Numbered from the stretch's first letter, positions 42,099 through 50,682 are shown. The stretch is DNA of 64,000 nucleotides from Cyanobacteria bacterium OH_SFB_17 (GCA_023395735.1 JAEWYI010000026.1:10624-74623); one strand, 5' to 3'. The notes: generated by a model from the sequence alone, not told the origin. Numbers and translations are program-made.

Positions 42099-43073
42099 AT
42101 GCGAGGAAGCGAAAAAGCGGTGATGCAAGCAAAATATAATGCTGCGTATCTACGTAGTTTCGCTTCTTTTCGTTTTCTTTGCGTTTTTTATCTTGTATTG
42201 ACTTTTTTATCCATGCCGGTTTTTGCTATGGATTCTTTGCTGGATTTGTCAGTTGATGACGAGATAAGAAGGAATTATAACCCGAATAAGCTTGAGGAAG
42301 ATATTGGCTTGCCTTCTTTGCCTAAAGTTTTGAATGAAAAGGAGTATGTAGCCCCCGCAGTGAATAAAAACCCGACGGTCCCAACTAGACCAGCAACTCC
42401 TGTGAAGTATTCAGAAAAGGCCCAACAGCCTAAAAAGGCCACAGTAAAGACTTCTTATACAAAACCTGCACAAAAGCCTTCAGGTTTAGCTGGAACAGCA
42501 GTTATGCAAAAAGGTACAGTCATAAGGGTAAAGTTGATGAATGACGTTTCTGACAGGACAAGAAGGGGCTCTAAACTATCTTTTGTCTCAAGGTATCCGG
42601 TGACAACAACTTATTATACAATTCCTTCAGGAACAACATTTACAGGAGAGGTGGTAGCTTCTCACAGACCTCAGTTGACCGGAAATGGCGGTTTGATTGT
42701 GATTAGAGTTAATGGAGTTATTATAGATGATAAGCTTCATCCGATAAACGCAAAGGTTACAAAAGCCAATTACAAATTTATATTTTTCAACAATATTAAA
42801 GGGAAAAGACGTTATGTAGCGAGTATGTTCAACTCAATGAAGCCAGGATTCAGGTTTTTTAGAAAAATGTCAGCGATAAGTTTCGATTTGGCAAGAGATG
42901 GCTCAAGCATTTTAGTTTCTCCATTTTCGCTCGCAATAGGGGCTTTGGGTGCTGCCGGTAATGTAATGATTTCTCCAGCGATTGCTTTATTTTACAAAGG
43001 AAACAGTATATATTTGCGCAACGGCAGTGATTTAGAAATCAAGCTGGTAGAAGATATGTTTGTTTTGAAATAA
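42099..43073 (+). CDS. exported protein with C-terminal beta-rich domain, unknown function
   Basis: The ATG at 42099 lies eight bases after AAAGG (an in-frame GTG two codons upstream is less likely); the product has 324 residues. A long basic N-region is followed by a hydrophobic segment (F-L-C-V-F-Y-L-V-L-T-F-L) and a likely cleavage after V-F-A. A Pro/Lys/Thr-rich linker (about 65-135) leads to a beta-rich domain with G-T-V-I-R-V-K-L and I-P-S-G-T-T-F-T-G-E-V-V, ending in hydrophobic Gly-rich strands. A similar domain seems to end the SLH protein at 11118-13142. Its envelope role is unknown. Confidence 0.6.
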   Translation: MRGSEKAVMQAKYNAAYLRSFASFRFLCVFYLVLTFLSMPVFAMDSLLDLSVDDEIRRNYNPNKLEEDIGLPSLPKVLNEKEYVAPAVNKNPTVPTRPATPVKYSEKAQQPKKATVKTSYTKPAQKPSGLAGTAVMQKGTVIRVKLMNDVSDRTRRGSKLSFVSRYPVTTTYYTIPSGTTFTGEVVASHRPQLTGNGGLIVIRVNGVIIDDKLHPINAKVTKANYKFIFFNNIKGKRRYVASMFNSMKPGFRFFRKMSAISFDLARDGSSILVSPFSLAIGALGAAGNVMISPAIALFYKGNSIYLRNGSDLEIKLVEDMFVLK

Positions 43074-43099
43074 TTTAAATTTTATTAATGCAAAATAAA

Positions 43100-43122
43100 G
43101 GCCGCAAACAATGTTTGCGGCC
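43100..43122. terminator. terminator between convergent genes
   Basis: Perfect 10-bp GC-rich stem GGCCGCAAAC / GTTTGCGGCC with an AAT loop and flanking A/T runs. Confidence 0.8.
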
Positions 43123-43148
43123 CCATTTTTATGAACTGTACTCAAAAA

Positions 43149-43427
43149 CTATTTTCCGTTAACGATAGTTTTGAATTTTTTACCAGCTGAGAAAGCAGGA
43201 ACTGTTTTAGCAGCGATTTTGATTTCTTTACCAGTTTGAGGGTTTCTACCATTTCTAGCAGCTCTCTTACGTGGTTCGAATGTACCAAAACCAACCAAAG
43301 TTACTTTTTTGCCTTTAGCAACTGTTTTTTGGATTGTATCTACCAAAGCGCCAAGAACTTCGCTTGCGTCTTTTTGAGTAACTTTAGCTTTTTTTGCAAT
43401 CTCTTGTACTAATTCTTCTTTGTTCAT
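43149..43427 (-). CDS. HU-family DNA-binding protein
   Basis: With the start at 43427 (AAAGGGG site) the protein has 92 residues, the usual HU length; an in-frame start 30 bases upstream adds an unlikely leader. It shows M-N-K-E-E-L-V-Q-E-I-A, the V-T-L-V-G-F-G-T-F arm base, and the R-K-R-A-A-R-N-G-R-N-P-Q-T-G-K-E arm with the intercalating Pro. HU bends and compacts DNA as a dimer. A strong promoter is visible (43463-43490). The only histone-like gene in the window. Confidence 0.97.
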   Translation of the reverse strand: MNKEELVQEIAKKAKVTQKDASEVLGALVDTIQKTVAKGKKVTLVGFGTFEPRKRAARNGRNPQTGKEIKIAAKTVPAFSAGKKFKTIVNGK

Positions 43428-43462
43428 AATAATAAACCCCTTTCTTAATGTGTACATAGAAT

Positions 43463-43490
43463 ATTATATTGAAACTAAACAAAAACGCAA
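43463..43490 (-). promoter_or_regulatory. promoter of the HU gene
   Basis: On the minus strand TTGCGT (43485-43490) and a perfect TATAAT (43463-43468) are spaced by 16 bases. Confidence 0.65.
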
Positions 43491-43641
43491 GTCTTTTTAC
43501 GAAAATTAATATAAATTCACTATTTTCGGGCTATTAGATGCTGTAATCGTATGATAAATCAGACTTTTCGTTGACAATTGAGCTGTTTTTTGCCTTTATC
43601 AGCTCTTATTCAAGGCATGTGGTCAATCATGCTTAACATTA

Positions 43642-43671
43642 TTGTGAAAAGTTCTGTGTTTAAGCTATAAT
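43642..43671 (+). promoter_or_regulatory. promoter of the glycosyltransferase operon
   Basis: TTGTGA (43642-43647) and a perfect TATAAT (43666-43671) are spaced by 18 bases, 20 bases before the AGGGGA site region of the next gene. Confidence 0.5.
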
Positions 43672-43692
43672 GTTAATAGATAGGGGATTCGC

Positions 43693-44892
43693 ATGTTTTT
43701 TAAAAAAAATATTTTACAGTTGAAGAAGTTTTTTCAAAAACGGGAAAAATTATCTAATAAAATATATTTTTCAATAAGTTCAGAAGGTTTCGGCCATTCG
43801 TCGAGAGTTATGGCCATTGTAAGCAAGCTAGATAAAAGAAATTATTTGGTAGGCACTTATGATTATGCTTACGAAAGACTTAAAGCACAAGGACTTCCGT
43901 GTTGCAAAGTCTCTCAGGAACTTAAGTTTGTCGGGCATGACGGTGCTTTTGATGTTGCAAAAACAATTGTAAAAAATCAGGGTTGGGTTGTTAAATTCAA
44001 CAAAATGATAGATGAAGAAGTTGAAATTCTTAAAAAATCAGGCGCTTCTTGCGTTGTGGCTGACGGAAGAATGATTCCTGTCATGGCCGCAGAAAAATTA
44101 AAATTACCATGTATTACAATAACAAATCAAAGTGCTTTTTATCCGTTTTTTCAGCAAGACAATTGGTTGATAAAACTGTTGGGCGTTTCTTTTGATTCTT
44201 GGATGAGAATGTATTTTAGCTCGACTGAAGAGATTTTAATTCCTGATTTTGAGCCGCCTTACACTATTTGTTTGCCTAACTTGAGTCATAATAGAAAAAT
44301 AATGAAGCGCACTAGATTTGTCGGTCCTTTGGTTAAGTTTGATGCTGATGAAGTTGAGGCGATAGAAAGAAATAATGACAAAACTTATATCGTTGTTTCT
44401 TTGGGCGGGCATGCTTACAGAAAGCCTTTATTTGATTGTATAATTGAGGCGGCAAGACTTTTACCTGATGTGGAATTTGAGTTGTTTACATTTTTTGAGA
44501 CTGAAAATCCGCCTTCAAACGTTCATTTGCAAGGCATGATTCCTGATATTTCTCCGTACTTAAAGGCTGCTGATATCATAATCGCGCAGGCCGGTCATTC
44601 AACGGCTATGGAAATTCTTTCATTAGGTAAGCCTTCAATTATTGTTCCTGATTTAAATCAAATTGAACAAGAAAATAATGCCTCAAGAATGGCTAAATTA
44701 GAGGTTTCTGAGGTTATTGTGCAAGATGAATTGTCTGCCGATAATATGGTTGAATGTATACAAAAAGTAATGAAAGATGATAAATATAAGAAAAAAGCTC
44801 AATTTTTTGCTACAATGTCAAAAGAGATGAATGCAAAACAGAGAGTTGCAGATATTTTAAGTGAGTATGCAATGAGGTTACATAAGTATTAA
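43693..44892 (+). CDS. GT28-type (MJ1255-like) glycosyltransferase
   Basis: The 399-residue protein has the GT-B layout: an N-terminal half starting I-S-S-E-G-F-G-H-S-S-R-V-M, and a C-terminal half with V-S-L-G-G-H-A-Y-R, M-I-P-D-I-S-P-Y-L-K and A-Q-A-G-H-S-T-A-M-E-I-L-S-L-G-K-P. The pattern is that of MurG-like GT28 enzymes, closest from memory to the MJ1255 family of uncharacterised transferases. It likely adds a sugar from UDP- or similar donors to a lipid or polymer. The stop TAA shares its A with the next gene's ATG, so the pair is translationally coupled. Confidence 0.8.
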   Translation: MFFKKNILQLKKFFQKREKLSNKIYFSISSEGFGHSSRVMAIVSKLDKRNYLVGTYDYAYERLKAQGLPCCKVSQELKFVGHDGAFDVAKTIVKNQGWVVKFNKMIDEEVEILKKSGASCVVADGRMIPVMAAEKLKLPCITITNQSAFYPFFQQDNWLIKLLGVSFDSWMRMYFSSTEEILIPDFEPPYTICLPNLSHNRKIMKRTRFVGPLVKFDADEVEAIERNNDKTYIVVSLGGHAYRKPLFDCIIEAARLLPDVEFELFTFFETENPPSNVHLQGMIPDISPYLKAADIIIAQAGHSTAMEILSLGKPSIIVPDLNQIEQENNASRMAKLEVSEVIVQDELSADNMVECIQKVMKDDKYKKKAQFFATMSKEMNAKQRVADILSEYAMRLHKY

Positions 44893-46235
44893 TGAAAGAG
44901 AGAATTGTTTTATTTTCAATAATTTTTGGTTTGGCGATATTTTTATATATCTTCCAAAATTATTTTAATTCGTTATGGGCGTTTATCTTTTTAGTTTCAG
45001 CAATGATTGTTTATGCTTTTTATATGAACCTTGCAACTTTGCACAAAAAGCGTCAGTTGAAGAAAAATCCTAAAGTTATTAACCCTAACTATAGACCCTT
45101 TGTGTCAGTTATGGTTCCTGCACACAATGAAGAAAGTGTTATCGCAAGCACTATTGAAAATATTTTGCAGATGGATTACGAAAAATTTGAAGTTATCGTA
45201 ATTGATGACAGAAGCGAAGATAATACAGCCTCAGTAGTCAGAGCTCTTGAGCAAAAATATGAAAACGTAAAGGCTCTTGTAAGAGATAAAGAAGCCTATC
45301 CAGGAAAATCAGCAGTATTAAACGATGCGCTTCCGATAGCGCAAGGTGAAGCCATTTTGGTTTTTGATGCAGATGCAAGAATTGAGAAAGATTTTTTATC
45401 TAAATTGATTCCAAACCTTGAGCCCGAAGATGTTGGTGCTGTTCAAGCAAGAAAAGTTGTTAGCAATAAGGATTTTAATTTCTTAACAAGATGTCAAAAT
45501 AACGAGATGACTTTGGATACAAACTTTCAAGTAGGTCGTGATGCGGTTAAAGGGGCGGTTGAGCTTCGAGGAAACGGTGAGTTGATAAAAAGGGTTGCAC
45601 TGGAAGATATTGGCGGATGGAATAATGAGACAATAACAGATGATTTAGACATGTCAACTCAACTTCACATCAACGGATGGGACGTTAGATTTTGTCCTGA
45701 AGCTATTGTCTATGAAGAAGCGATTATTTACCTTGTTCCATTGTTTAGACAAAGAAGAAGATGGTTAGAAGGTAGCATAAGACGTTATTTAGAACGCTTT
45801 GGCGAGGTTTTAACATCCAAAGATATGTCTTTGAGAGCAAGTTTGGATATGACAGCGTATATTTCGGAATTTATAATGCCGATATGGTTTATTATGGAAG
45901 CTTTATCCCAAGGAATAAGAATTGCGGCTGGATTTGCGCCTAAAAATTGTATTTTTTCTTCAATTATTGCCGGTGCTGCAATCGCTATTTGTTTTACTCT
46001 TGCTGCAAGATACAGCTTAAGACGTTACGATAATTTGAGTCGTTTTCAGGCTTTGAAGCAGGCAATTGAAACTTCAATCTATTTAGTAGTAATTTGGTTC
46101 CCTGTTGTTATGTTTATTTGTTTTAAAATTTTATTTCTTAAAAAAGACATGACTTGGGGGAAAACAACTCATGGATTGATTAAAGAAGAAGAACAGCACT
46201 TGCAAGAACAGCAAGCAGAATTACAAAATGTATAA
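44892..46235 (+). CDS. membrane GT2 processive-type glycosyltransferase
   Basis: The 447-residue protein has one or two transmembrane segments near residues 5-45, then a GT2 domain with V-M-V-P-A-H-N-E-E, D-D-R-S-E-D-N-T, D-A-D-A-R, T-D-D-L-D and the Q-R-R-R-W motif, then about three C-terminal membrane segments. This is the plan of poly-N-acetylglucosamine, hyaluronan or cellulose synthase-like enzymes. It is coupled to the GT28 gene, so the two probably build a shared envelope glycan or glycolipid. The product cannot be predicted. Confidence 0.85.
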   Translation: MKERIVLFSIIFGLAIFLYIFQNYFNSLWAFIFLVSAMIVYAFYMNLATLHKKRQLKKNPKVINPNYRPFVSVMVPAHNEESVIASTIENILQMDYEKFEVIVIDDRSEDNTASVVRALEQKYENVKALVRDKEAYPGKSAVLNDALPIAQGEAILVFDADARIEKDFLSKLIPNLEPEDVGAVQARKVVSNKDFNFLTRCQNNEMTLDTNFQVGRDAVKGAVELRGNGELIKRVALEDIGGWNNETITDDLDMSTQLHINGWDVRFCPEAIVYEEAIIYLVPLFRQRRRWLEGSIRRYLERFGEVLTSKDMSLRASLDMTAYISEFIMPIWFIMEALSQGIRIAAGFAPKNCIFSSIIAGAAIAICFTLAARYSLRRYDNLSRFQALKQAIETSIYLVVIWFPVVMFICFKILFLKKDMTWGKTTHGLIKEEEQHLQEQQAELQNV

Positions 46236-46259
46236 AATATAAATAGTCAGGAGAAATTA

Positions 46260-46787
46260 ATGCCGATAGTAGAAGAAGTTAAGCAAAAAATTAGAAGTAT
46301 AAATGATTTCCCAAAACCGGGGATTGTCTTTAAGGATATCACAACAGCTCTAAAAGATGCTGAAACATTGAAAAAGATGGTTGATTTTCTTGCAGAAAAT
46401 TTTAGCGGAGAAAAAATTGATTATATCGTTGGATTGGAATCAAGAGGGTTTATTTTTGGAGTTCCTGTTGCGTATCAGCTTAACGCGGGTTTTATTCCAA
46501 TCCGAAAGCCAAACAAATTGCCTGCAAAAACGATTAAAGAATCTTATCAACTTGAATATGGTTCAGATACAATCGAAATGCACGAAGATGCATTGAAAAA
46601 AGGCGATAGAGTTTTGATAGTTGATGATTTGCTTGCTACAGGCGGAACAGCTGCTGCTGCTTGTAATCTTGTGACAAAGGCAGGTGCAGAAATTGTAGGT
46701 TGCGCTTTTGTGATTGAACTTGTTGATTTACAAGGCAAAAACAAGCTTCCTAAGGATTGCAGAATTGTTTCCATGTTAGAATATTAA
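46260..46787 (+). CDS. apt: adenine phosphoribosyltransferase
   Basis: Apt salvages adenine to AMP with PRPP. The 175-residue protein has the family's N-terminal F-P-K-P-G-I-V-F-K-D segment, the L-E-S-R-G-F-I-F-G loop, and the PRPP motif V-L-I-V-D-D-L-L-A-T-G-G-T. The length is normal. It lies 24 bases downstream of the GT2 gene with a CAGGAG ribosome binding site, and it may be the last gene of that operon. A terminator follows (46801-46840). Confidence 0.96.
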   Translation: MPIVEEVKQKIRSINDFPKPGIVFKDITTALKDAETLKKMVDFLAENFSGEKIDYIVGLESRGFIFGVPVAYQLNAGFIPIRKPNKLPAKTIKESYQLEYGSDTIEMHEDALKKGDRVLIVDDLLATGGTAAAACNLVTKAGAEIVGCAFVIELVDLQGKNKLPKDCRIVSMLEY

Positions 46788-46800
46788 TAAAAACTTATAC

Positions 46801-46840
46801 AAAAAGAAGCCCGATTTATTATTAAATCGGGCTTCTTTTT
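46801..46840. terminator. terminator between apt and the convergent small gene
   Basis: A perfect 18-bp stem including A and T runs (AAGAAGCCCGATTTA and complement) with a four-base loop. Confidence 0.8.
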
Positions 46841-46845
46841 GTTCA

Positions 46846-47193
46846 TTATTTTTTGTATTTTTTTATAATTGAAATAATATCTTCAATTTGTGTCTCTTGT
46901 GAAATTTTATTATTTTCAGTTTTTTGAAAGATAATTTGAGAAAAACTTTCTTTTATATTTTTTAGATTGATTTGAGAAAAGAGCTTATATCCCTGCTTAA
47001 CTCCTTCTTTTTTCTTCCAAAAGGTTGTAGAGCCTATTGTAAAGGTGAATGAATCATCATTTGTTCCAATTTTTTTTGCTTCAAGCTCAGCTTTTTCAAG
47101 CAATGTTTTTGGTAAACTTTTTCCGTGAGTTTTAATTGAAAGGCTAGCTTTAAAATTTGTAGCGTTTTGTTGTGTTAATTGGGGTATTTGCAT
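46846..47193 (-). CDS. small protein with N-terminal N-F-K-A signature, unknown function
   Basis: The 115-residue protein starts M-Q-I-P-Q-L-T-Q-Q-N-A-T-N-F-K-A, matching the short signature seen on other proteins in the window. The rest is mixed alpha/beta with D-S-F-T-F-T-I-G-S-T-T-F and a basic C-terminus; there is no hydrophobic segment. It has its own promoter (47220-47247) and a GAGGAG site. The family is not recognised. Confidence 0.6.
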   Translation of the reverse strand: MQIPQLTQQNATNFKASLSIKTHGKSLPKTLLEKAELEAKKIGTNDDSFTFTIGSTTFWKKKEGVKQGYKLFSQINLKNIKESFSQIIFQKTENNKISQETQIEDIISIIKKYKK

Positions 47194-47219
47194 TATTTTT
47201 CTCCTCTGTGTCTTATTTT

Positions 47220-47247
47220 ATTGTACTTGCCTAAGAATAAATGTCGA
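47220..47247 (-). promoter_or_regulatory. promoter of the N-F-K-A gene
   Basis: On the minus strand TCGACA (47242-47247) and TACAAT (47220-47225) are spaced by 16 bases, 27 bases from the start codon. Confidence 0.5.
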
Positions 47248-47323
47248 GTAAATTTTTTATTAAGAATGTAGCAGAAGGTATAAAACCCTTACTATGGCTT
47301 AATATTTAGACTTTAACATTTTG

Positions 47324-47884
47324 TTATAAATTGAAGTATTGCATAACATGGTTTTGTATTAATTGATTAATAGTTGCTGCCGATTTTTTAACATTAGCGA
47401 AATCATGTATTTTTTCAACAGATAAACTATTTTTATAATTATCAGTGGTTCCCGGATTATAAATTTCAGCAAGTTCAAATATAGAATAAGGTTCTAGATT
47501 CTTCTCACAGGATTTGCTTCCAAGATAGAACGATTCGCAATTAAATTGTCTGTCAGATTGAAAAATTTCTTTTGTCAATTTAGCTAATTTTGAATATATA
47601 GGGAGATTATAGTCACAATTACCAAATTGATTGTTGAGATTCAAAGGTCTACCGTTTAAAACAAATGAAGCACCTTTACTCTCTGTGAATTCGGTTACAT
47701 CAACAACTAAAAAATTATTGTCAAAAGAATCAGGAAAGTTTTCAAAAACACTTTGAAAGTCTCGTTTAATATTTTTATTATTTACCTGTGTTATTAATCT
47801 ATGCCAAACAAAATCTTGCATTGTCGGTCTTACATTATACCTATATTTTATTGCTCCAATATTTTTGATATTATTAATTGCCAA
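47324..47884 (-). CDS. hypothetical protein translated behind an RBS-sequestering hairpin
   Basis: The 186-residue protein starts at TTG 47884 with M-A-I-N-N-I-K-N-I-G-A-I-K-Y-R, loosely like the other N-terminal signature proteins. It contains several Cys (C-D-Y-N, F-N-C-E-S, S-K-S-C-E) but no signal peptide or membrane segment. The ribosome binding site AAGGAG lies in the 3' arm of a perfect hairpin (47884-47915), so translation may be conditional. No family was recognised. gatA lies upstream on the same strand (67-base gap). Confidence 0.55.
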   Translation of the reverse strand: MAINNIKNIGAIKYRYNVRPTMQDFVWHRLITQVNNKNIKRDFQSVFENFPDSFDNNFLVVDVTEFTESKGASFVLNGRPLNLNNQFGNCDYNLPIYSKLAKLTKEIFQSDRQFNCESFYLGSKSCEKNLEPYSIFELAEIYNPGTTDNYKNSLSVEKIHDFANVKKSAATINQLIQNHVMQYFNL

Positions 47885-47915
47885 AATGTTACTCCTTTAT
47901 AGTGGAGTAACATTT
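47884..47915 (-). promoter_or_regulatory. hairpin that masks the ribosome binding site of the 186-residue gene
   Basis: A 12-bp perfect stem with an 8-base loop: ATGTTACTCC pairs with GGAGTAACAT. On the minus strand the GGAG in the second arm is the ribosome binding site of the TTG start at 47884. It may also act as a weak terminator for gatA (few T follow). Confidence 0.5.
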
Positions 47916-47951
47916 GAAAATAAAATTTTTTGCTATTTTAACTTTGAAATA

Positions 47952-49415
47952 TTACAAATTCGCAATTTTTGTGTAGAAATCGTTAGCTTGTTCAAATTTA
48001 TAAGAAGCATTAAATAGTTTTGATTCTTCAAGTGCAGGTGCCAGAATCTGTAATCCGATAGGCATACCAGTTGAATCAAATCCAGCAGGAACGCTTATTC
48101 CAGGGATACCTGCAAGGTTTGCACTGATTGTTGCAATATCTGTCAAGTACATCGCAAGCGGATCTTCTGTTTTTGAACCAAATTCAAACGCTGTATTTGG
48201 GCATGTTGGAGAGATTAGCAAGTCAACTTGGCTGAATACTCTGTCAAAATCTTGTTTTATCAATGCTCTTAGCTGTTGAGCCTTTTTATAATATGCATCG
48301 TAATAGCCAGAGCTTAAAGCGTATGTTCCAAGCATTATACGACGTTTAACTTCAGGTCCAAATCCTTCTGCGCGCGTTTTTGTATACATTTCCATAAGTG
48401 TTTTTGCATCAGGTGTTCTGTAGCCGTATTTTACACCGTCAAATCTTGCTAAATTTGAACTTGCTTCAGCTGTCGCTACAATGTAGTATACTCCGATTGA
48501 GTGCTTAAGATATGGAAGCGAAACTTCTTGAATTTCAGCTCCAAGAGCTTTGTATGTGTCGATAGCATTTTGAACTGCTTTTTGAACGTCTTCGGATACA
48601 CCTTCGCCCATAAGTTCTTTTATTACGCCGATTTTCATTCCTTTAATATCGTTGTTTAGATTTTTTGAATATTGTTCAACAGGAATGTTTAATGAAGTTG
48701 AATCTTTAGCATCAACCCCTGAAATAACTTCCAATAACATTGCAGCATCTTCAACTGTTCTTGCGAAAGGTCCGATTTGATCAAGTGATGATGCAAATGC
48801 AATTAGTCCATATCTTGAAACTCTTCCATAAGTTGGTTTCATTCCTACGATACCGCAAAAGCTTCCTGGCAAACGAATACTTCCGCCTGTATCTGAGCCA
48901 AGTGACAATGTTGCTTCACAAGCGGCAACGCTTGCTGCTGAGCCGCCTGATGAACCTCCAGGAACTTTGTTTAAATCCCAAGGGTTTCTTGTTTTTTGAA
49001 ACGCAGAGTTTTCAGTAGAGCTGCCCATTGCAAATTCATCTAAGTTTGCTTTTCCGACAATCGGAACCAAGTTGTTCAATAGTTTGTCTGTGATTGTTGC
49101 ATTGTAAGGAGAAACGAAATTTTCTAAAATTTTGCTTGATGCTGTGGTTTTAGAGTCTATTAAATTCATATTGTCTTTTAACGCAAGCGGAACACCAGCC
49201 AAAAGAGGGAGATCTTCGCCTTTTGCAATCTTTTCATCAACTTTTTTTGCTGTTTCAATCGCTGTATCTTTTGTAAGAGACATAAAAGCTTGAACTTTGT
49301 CTTCTACTTCATTAATTCTTTCAAAAGTTGCTTCTGCTAATTCAACTGCAGAAATTTCTTTATTTTTCAGCGCTTTTTGTTGTTCAGCTGCTGATTTTTT
49401 TAATATCTCTTTCAT
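47952..49415 (-). CDS. gatA: Asp-tRNA(Asn)/Glu-tRNA(Gln) amidotransferase subunit A
   Basis: GatA releases ammonia from glutamine for the transamidation of misacylated tRNAs. The 487-residue protein has the amidase signature with the Ser-cisSer-Lys triad Lys80 (L-A-L-K-D-N), Ser155 in P-G-G-S-S-G-G, and Ser179 in D-T-G-G-S-I-R. All are intact. gatC and gatB, often adjacent, are not in the window, as is common in cyanobacteria. The ribosome binding site AAGGAG is good. It is a single-gene unit unless it continues into the gene at 47324. Confidence 0.95.
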   Translation of the reverse strand: MKEILKKSAAEQQKALKNKEISAVELAEATFERINEVEDKVQAFMSLTKDTAIETAKKVDEKIAKGEDLPLLAGVPLALKDNMNLIDSKTTASSKILENFVSPYNATITDKLLNNLVPIVGKANLDEFAMGSSTENSAFQKTRNPWDLNKVPGGSSGGSAASVAACEATLSLGSDTGGSIRLPGSFCGIVGMKPTYGRVSRYGLIAFASSLDQIGPFARTVEDAAMLLEVISGVDAKDSTSLNIPVEQYSKNLNNDIKGMKIGVIKELMGEGVSEDVQKAVQNAIDTYKALGAEIQEVSLPYLKHSIGVYYIVATAEASSNLARFDGVKYGYRTPDAKTLMEMYTKTRAEGFGPEVKRRIMLGTYALSSGYYDAYYKKAQQLRALIKQDFDRVFSQVDLLISPTCPNTAFEFGSKTEDPLAMYLTDIATISANLAGIPGISVPAGFDSTGMPIGLQILAPALEESKLFNASYKFEQANDFYTKIANL

Positions 49416-49512
49416 TAATTTCTCCTTAAAATATCCTCTTGATTCAATTATATGATAAACATAGTAAAAGAAAAAATAACAGTAAGATAAACCTTGTGCA
49501 TGCGGTAATTAT

Positions 49513-49541
49513 TTGTTACAATTTTTTATAGTTAGTATAGC
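49513..49541 (+). promoter_or_regulatory. promoter of the tandem paralogue pair
   Basis: TTGTTA (49513-49518) and TATAGC (49536-49541) are spaced by 17 bases, about 50 bases before the first gene. Confidence 0.4.
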
Positions 49542-49593
49542 AAAAAATATTTTCAGGGGGTTTATATAATTAAGTTATAAAGGAGGTTTCACA

Positions 49594-50100
49594 ATGTCTA
49601 TAAACGCAATTTCTCAAGCAAATAGAAATATTGCTTTTAAATCAACAGCAGATAAAAAATCACAATACGAAAATCCAGTATCAAGAAGTACAGAAAAAAA
49701 TCTTGCCATTTTAACTGGCGTAGGCGGCTCAGTTGTAGTTGGTGCTATTGCTACAGGGCTTTCAACATTTGTTGTCCCGGCAAAGGACGTTGCAAAAGGC
49801 GGATTTTTTGCGAAAAATAAAATCGCTGTAGGTATAGGTGCCGCAGCTGCATTAGTTTCTCTTGCATTTACTCTTCCTGCAAAATTGTATAACACAAAGG
49901 TTAATGTATATGTAAAAGAAAAAGAAATGGATGTTTTCAGCCGTGATAGGTCCTTAAAAACAAATCTTACCGAAGAAGTAGATAAAGAAGTTAAAAATTC
50001 TGAAATTTCTCTAGATAAAAAACTAGATGATAACTTAAAACTTCAAATGGCTAATAAAGGTGCTGCTATCGGAATAGCAAATGTAACACCTAATGCGTAA
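49594..50100 (+). CDS. membrane protein, first of a paralogous pair, with A-F-K-S signature
   Basis: The 168-residue protein starts M-S-I-N-A-I-S-Q-A-N-R-N-I-A-F-K-S. After N-P-V-S-R-S come two hydrophobic segments (about 43-66 and 77-97), then the motif Y-N-T-K-V-N-V-Y-V-K-E-K-E-M-D-V-F and a charged tail. The gene 13 bases downstream encodes a clear paralogue. The AAGGAGG ribosome binding site is strong. No known family was recognised; the likely location is the inner membrane. Confidence 0.65.
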   Translation: MSINAISQANRNIAFKSTADKKSQYENPVSRSTEKNLAILTGVGGSVVVGAIATGLSTFVVPAKDVAKGGFFAKNKIAVGIGAAAALVSLAFTLPAKLYNTKVNVYVKEKEMDVFSRDRSLKTNLTEEVDKEVKNSEISLDKKLDDNLKLQMANKGAAIGIANVTPNA

Positions 50101-50112
50101 AGGTTCGATTTA

Positions 50113-50682
50113 ATGGCAATTAATCCTGTATTATATAATCCAATCTGTTTTCGTGCTGAAAATTCTTCAAATCAAAATGCTGAAAATCAGTACGACAAGA
50201 ACCCTGTCTCTACAAAAGGGGAAAGGGCTAAACTTTTTGCTACCACTGCCATTGCCGGTCTTGGGGTCGGGCTTCGTTCGCTTTGGTATTTATATGACGA
50301 TGGTTTTTTAGTCGAAGATGTATACAAAACAGGGTCAAAAATTGTTGACAAAAATAAAAAAAATCTTACAGGATCCAAAAAAGAATTGGCCAAATTGGGC
50401 GCTTTCGGGGCTTTGACCGCTGGGTTTGTCGCGCTGATTGCGGCTGTTTATACAGCTTATAAAACGCCAGATGTTATGTATAATGGAAAAGTTAATGCAT
50501 TTGTAAAAGGTAAAGATATGGATATCTATACAAGATCAAACAGTATTGAAAAAAGTTTGTATGACGAAATGAACGAGAAAGCAAAAGCAGCAACAACTAA
50601 AGAGGAAAAAGAGAAATTAAATCAACAGTATCTTAAATTGCGCGCAGCAAAAAATCAGGTGCCTGATTCTATTAAAAAATAA
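50113..50682 (+). CDS. membrane protein, second of a paralogous pair, with C-F-R-A signature
   Basis: The 189-residue protein starts M-A-I-N-P-V-L-Y-N-P-I-C-F-R-A, then has N-P-V-S-T-K, a hydrophobic segment near 36-50, an insertion (about 56-85) absent in its neighbour, and a second hydrophobic segment at 96-116. The conserved Y-N-G-K-V-N-A-F-V-K-G-K-D-M-D-I-Y segment aligns with the preceding protein. It therefore arose by tandem duplication and divergence. No ribosome binding site is obvious, so translation may depend on the upstream gene. Confidence 0.65.
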   Translation: MAINPVLYNPICFRAENSSNQNAENQYDKNPVSTKGERAKLFATTAIAGLGVGLRSLWYLYDDGFLVEDVYKTGSKIVDKNKKNLTGSKKELAKLGAFGALTAGFVALIAAVYTAYKTPDVMYNGKVNAFVKGKDMDIYTRSNSIEKSLYDEMNEKAKAATTKEEKEKLNQQYLKLRAAKNQVPDSIKK

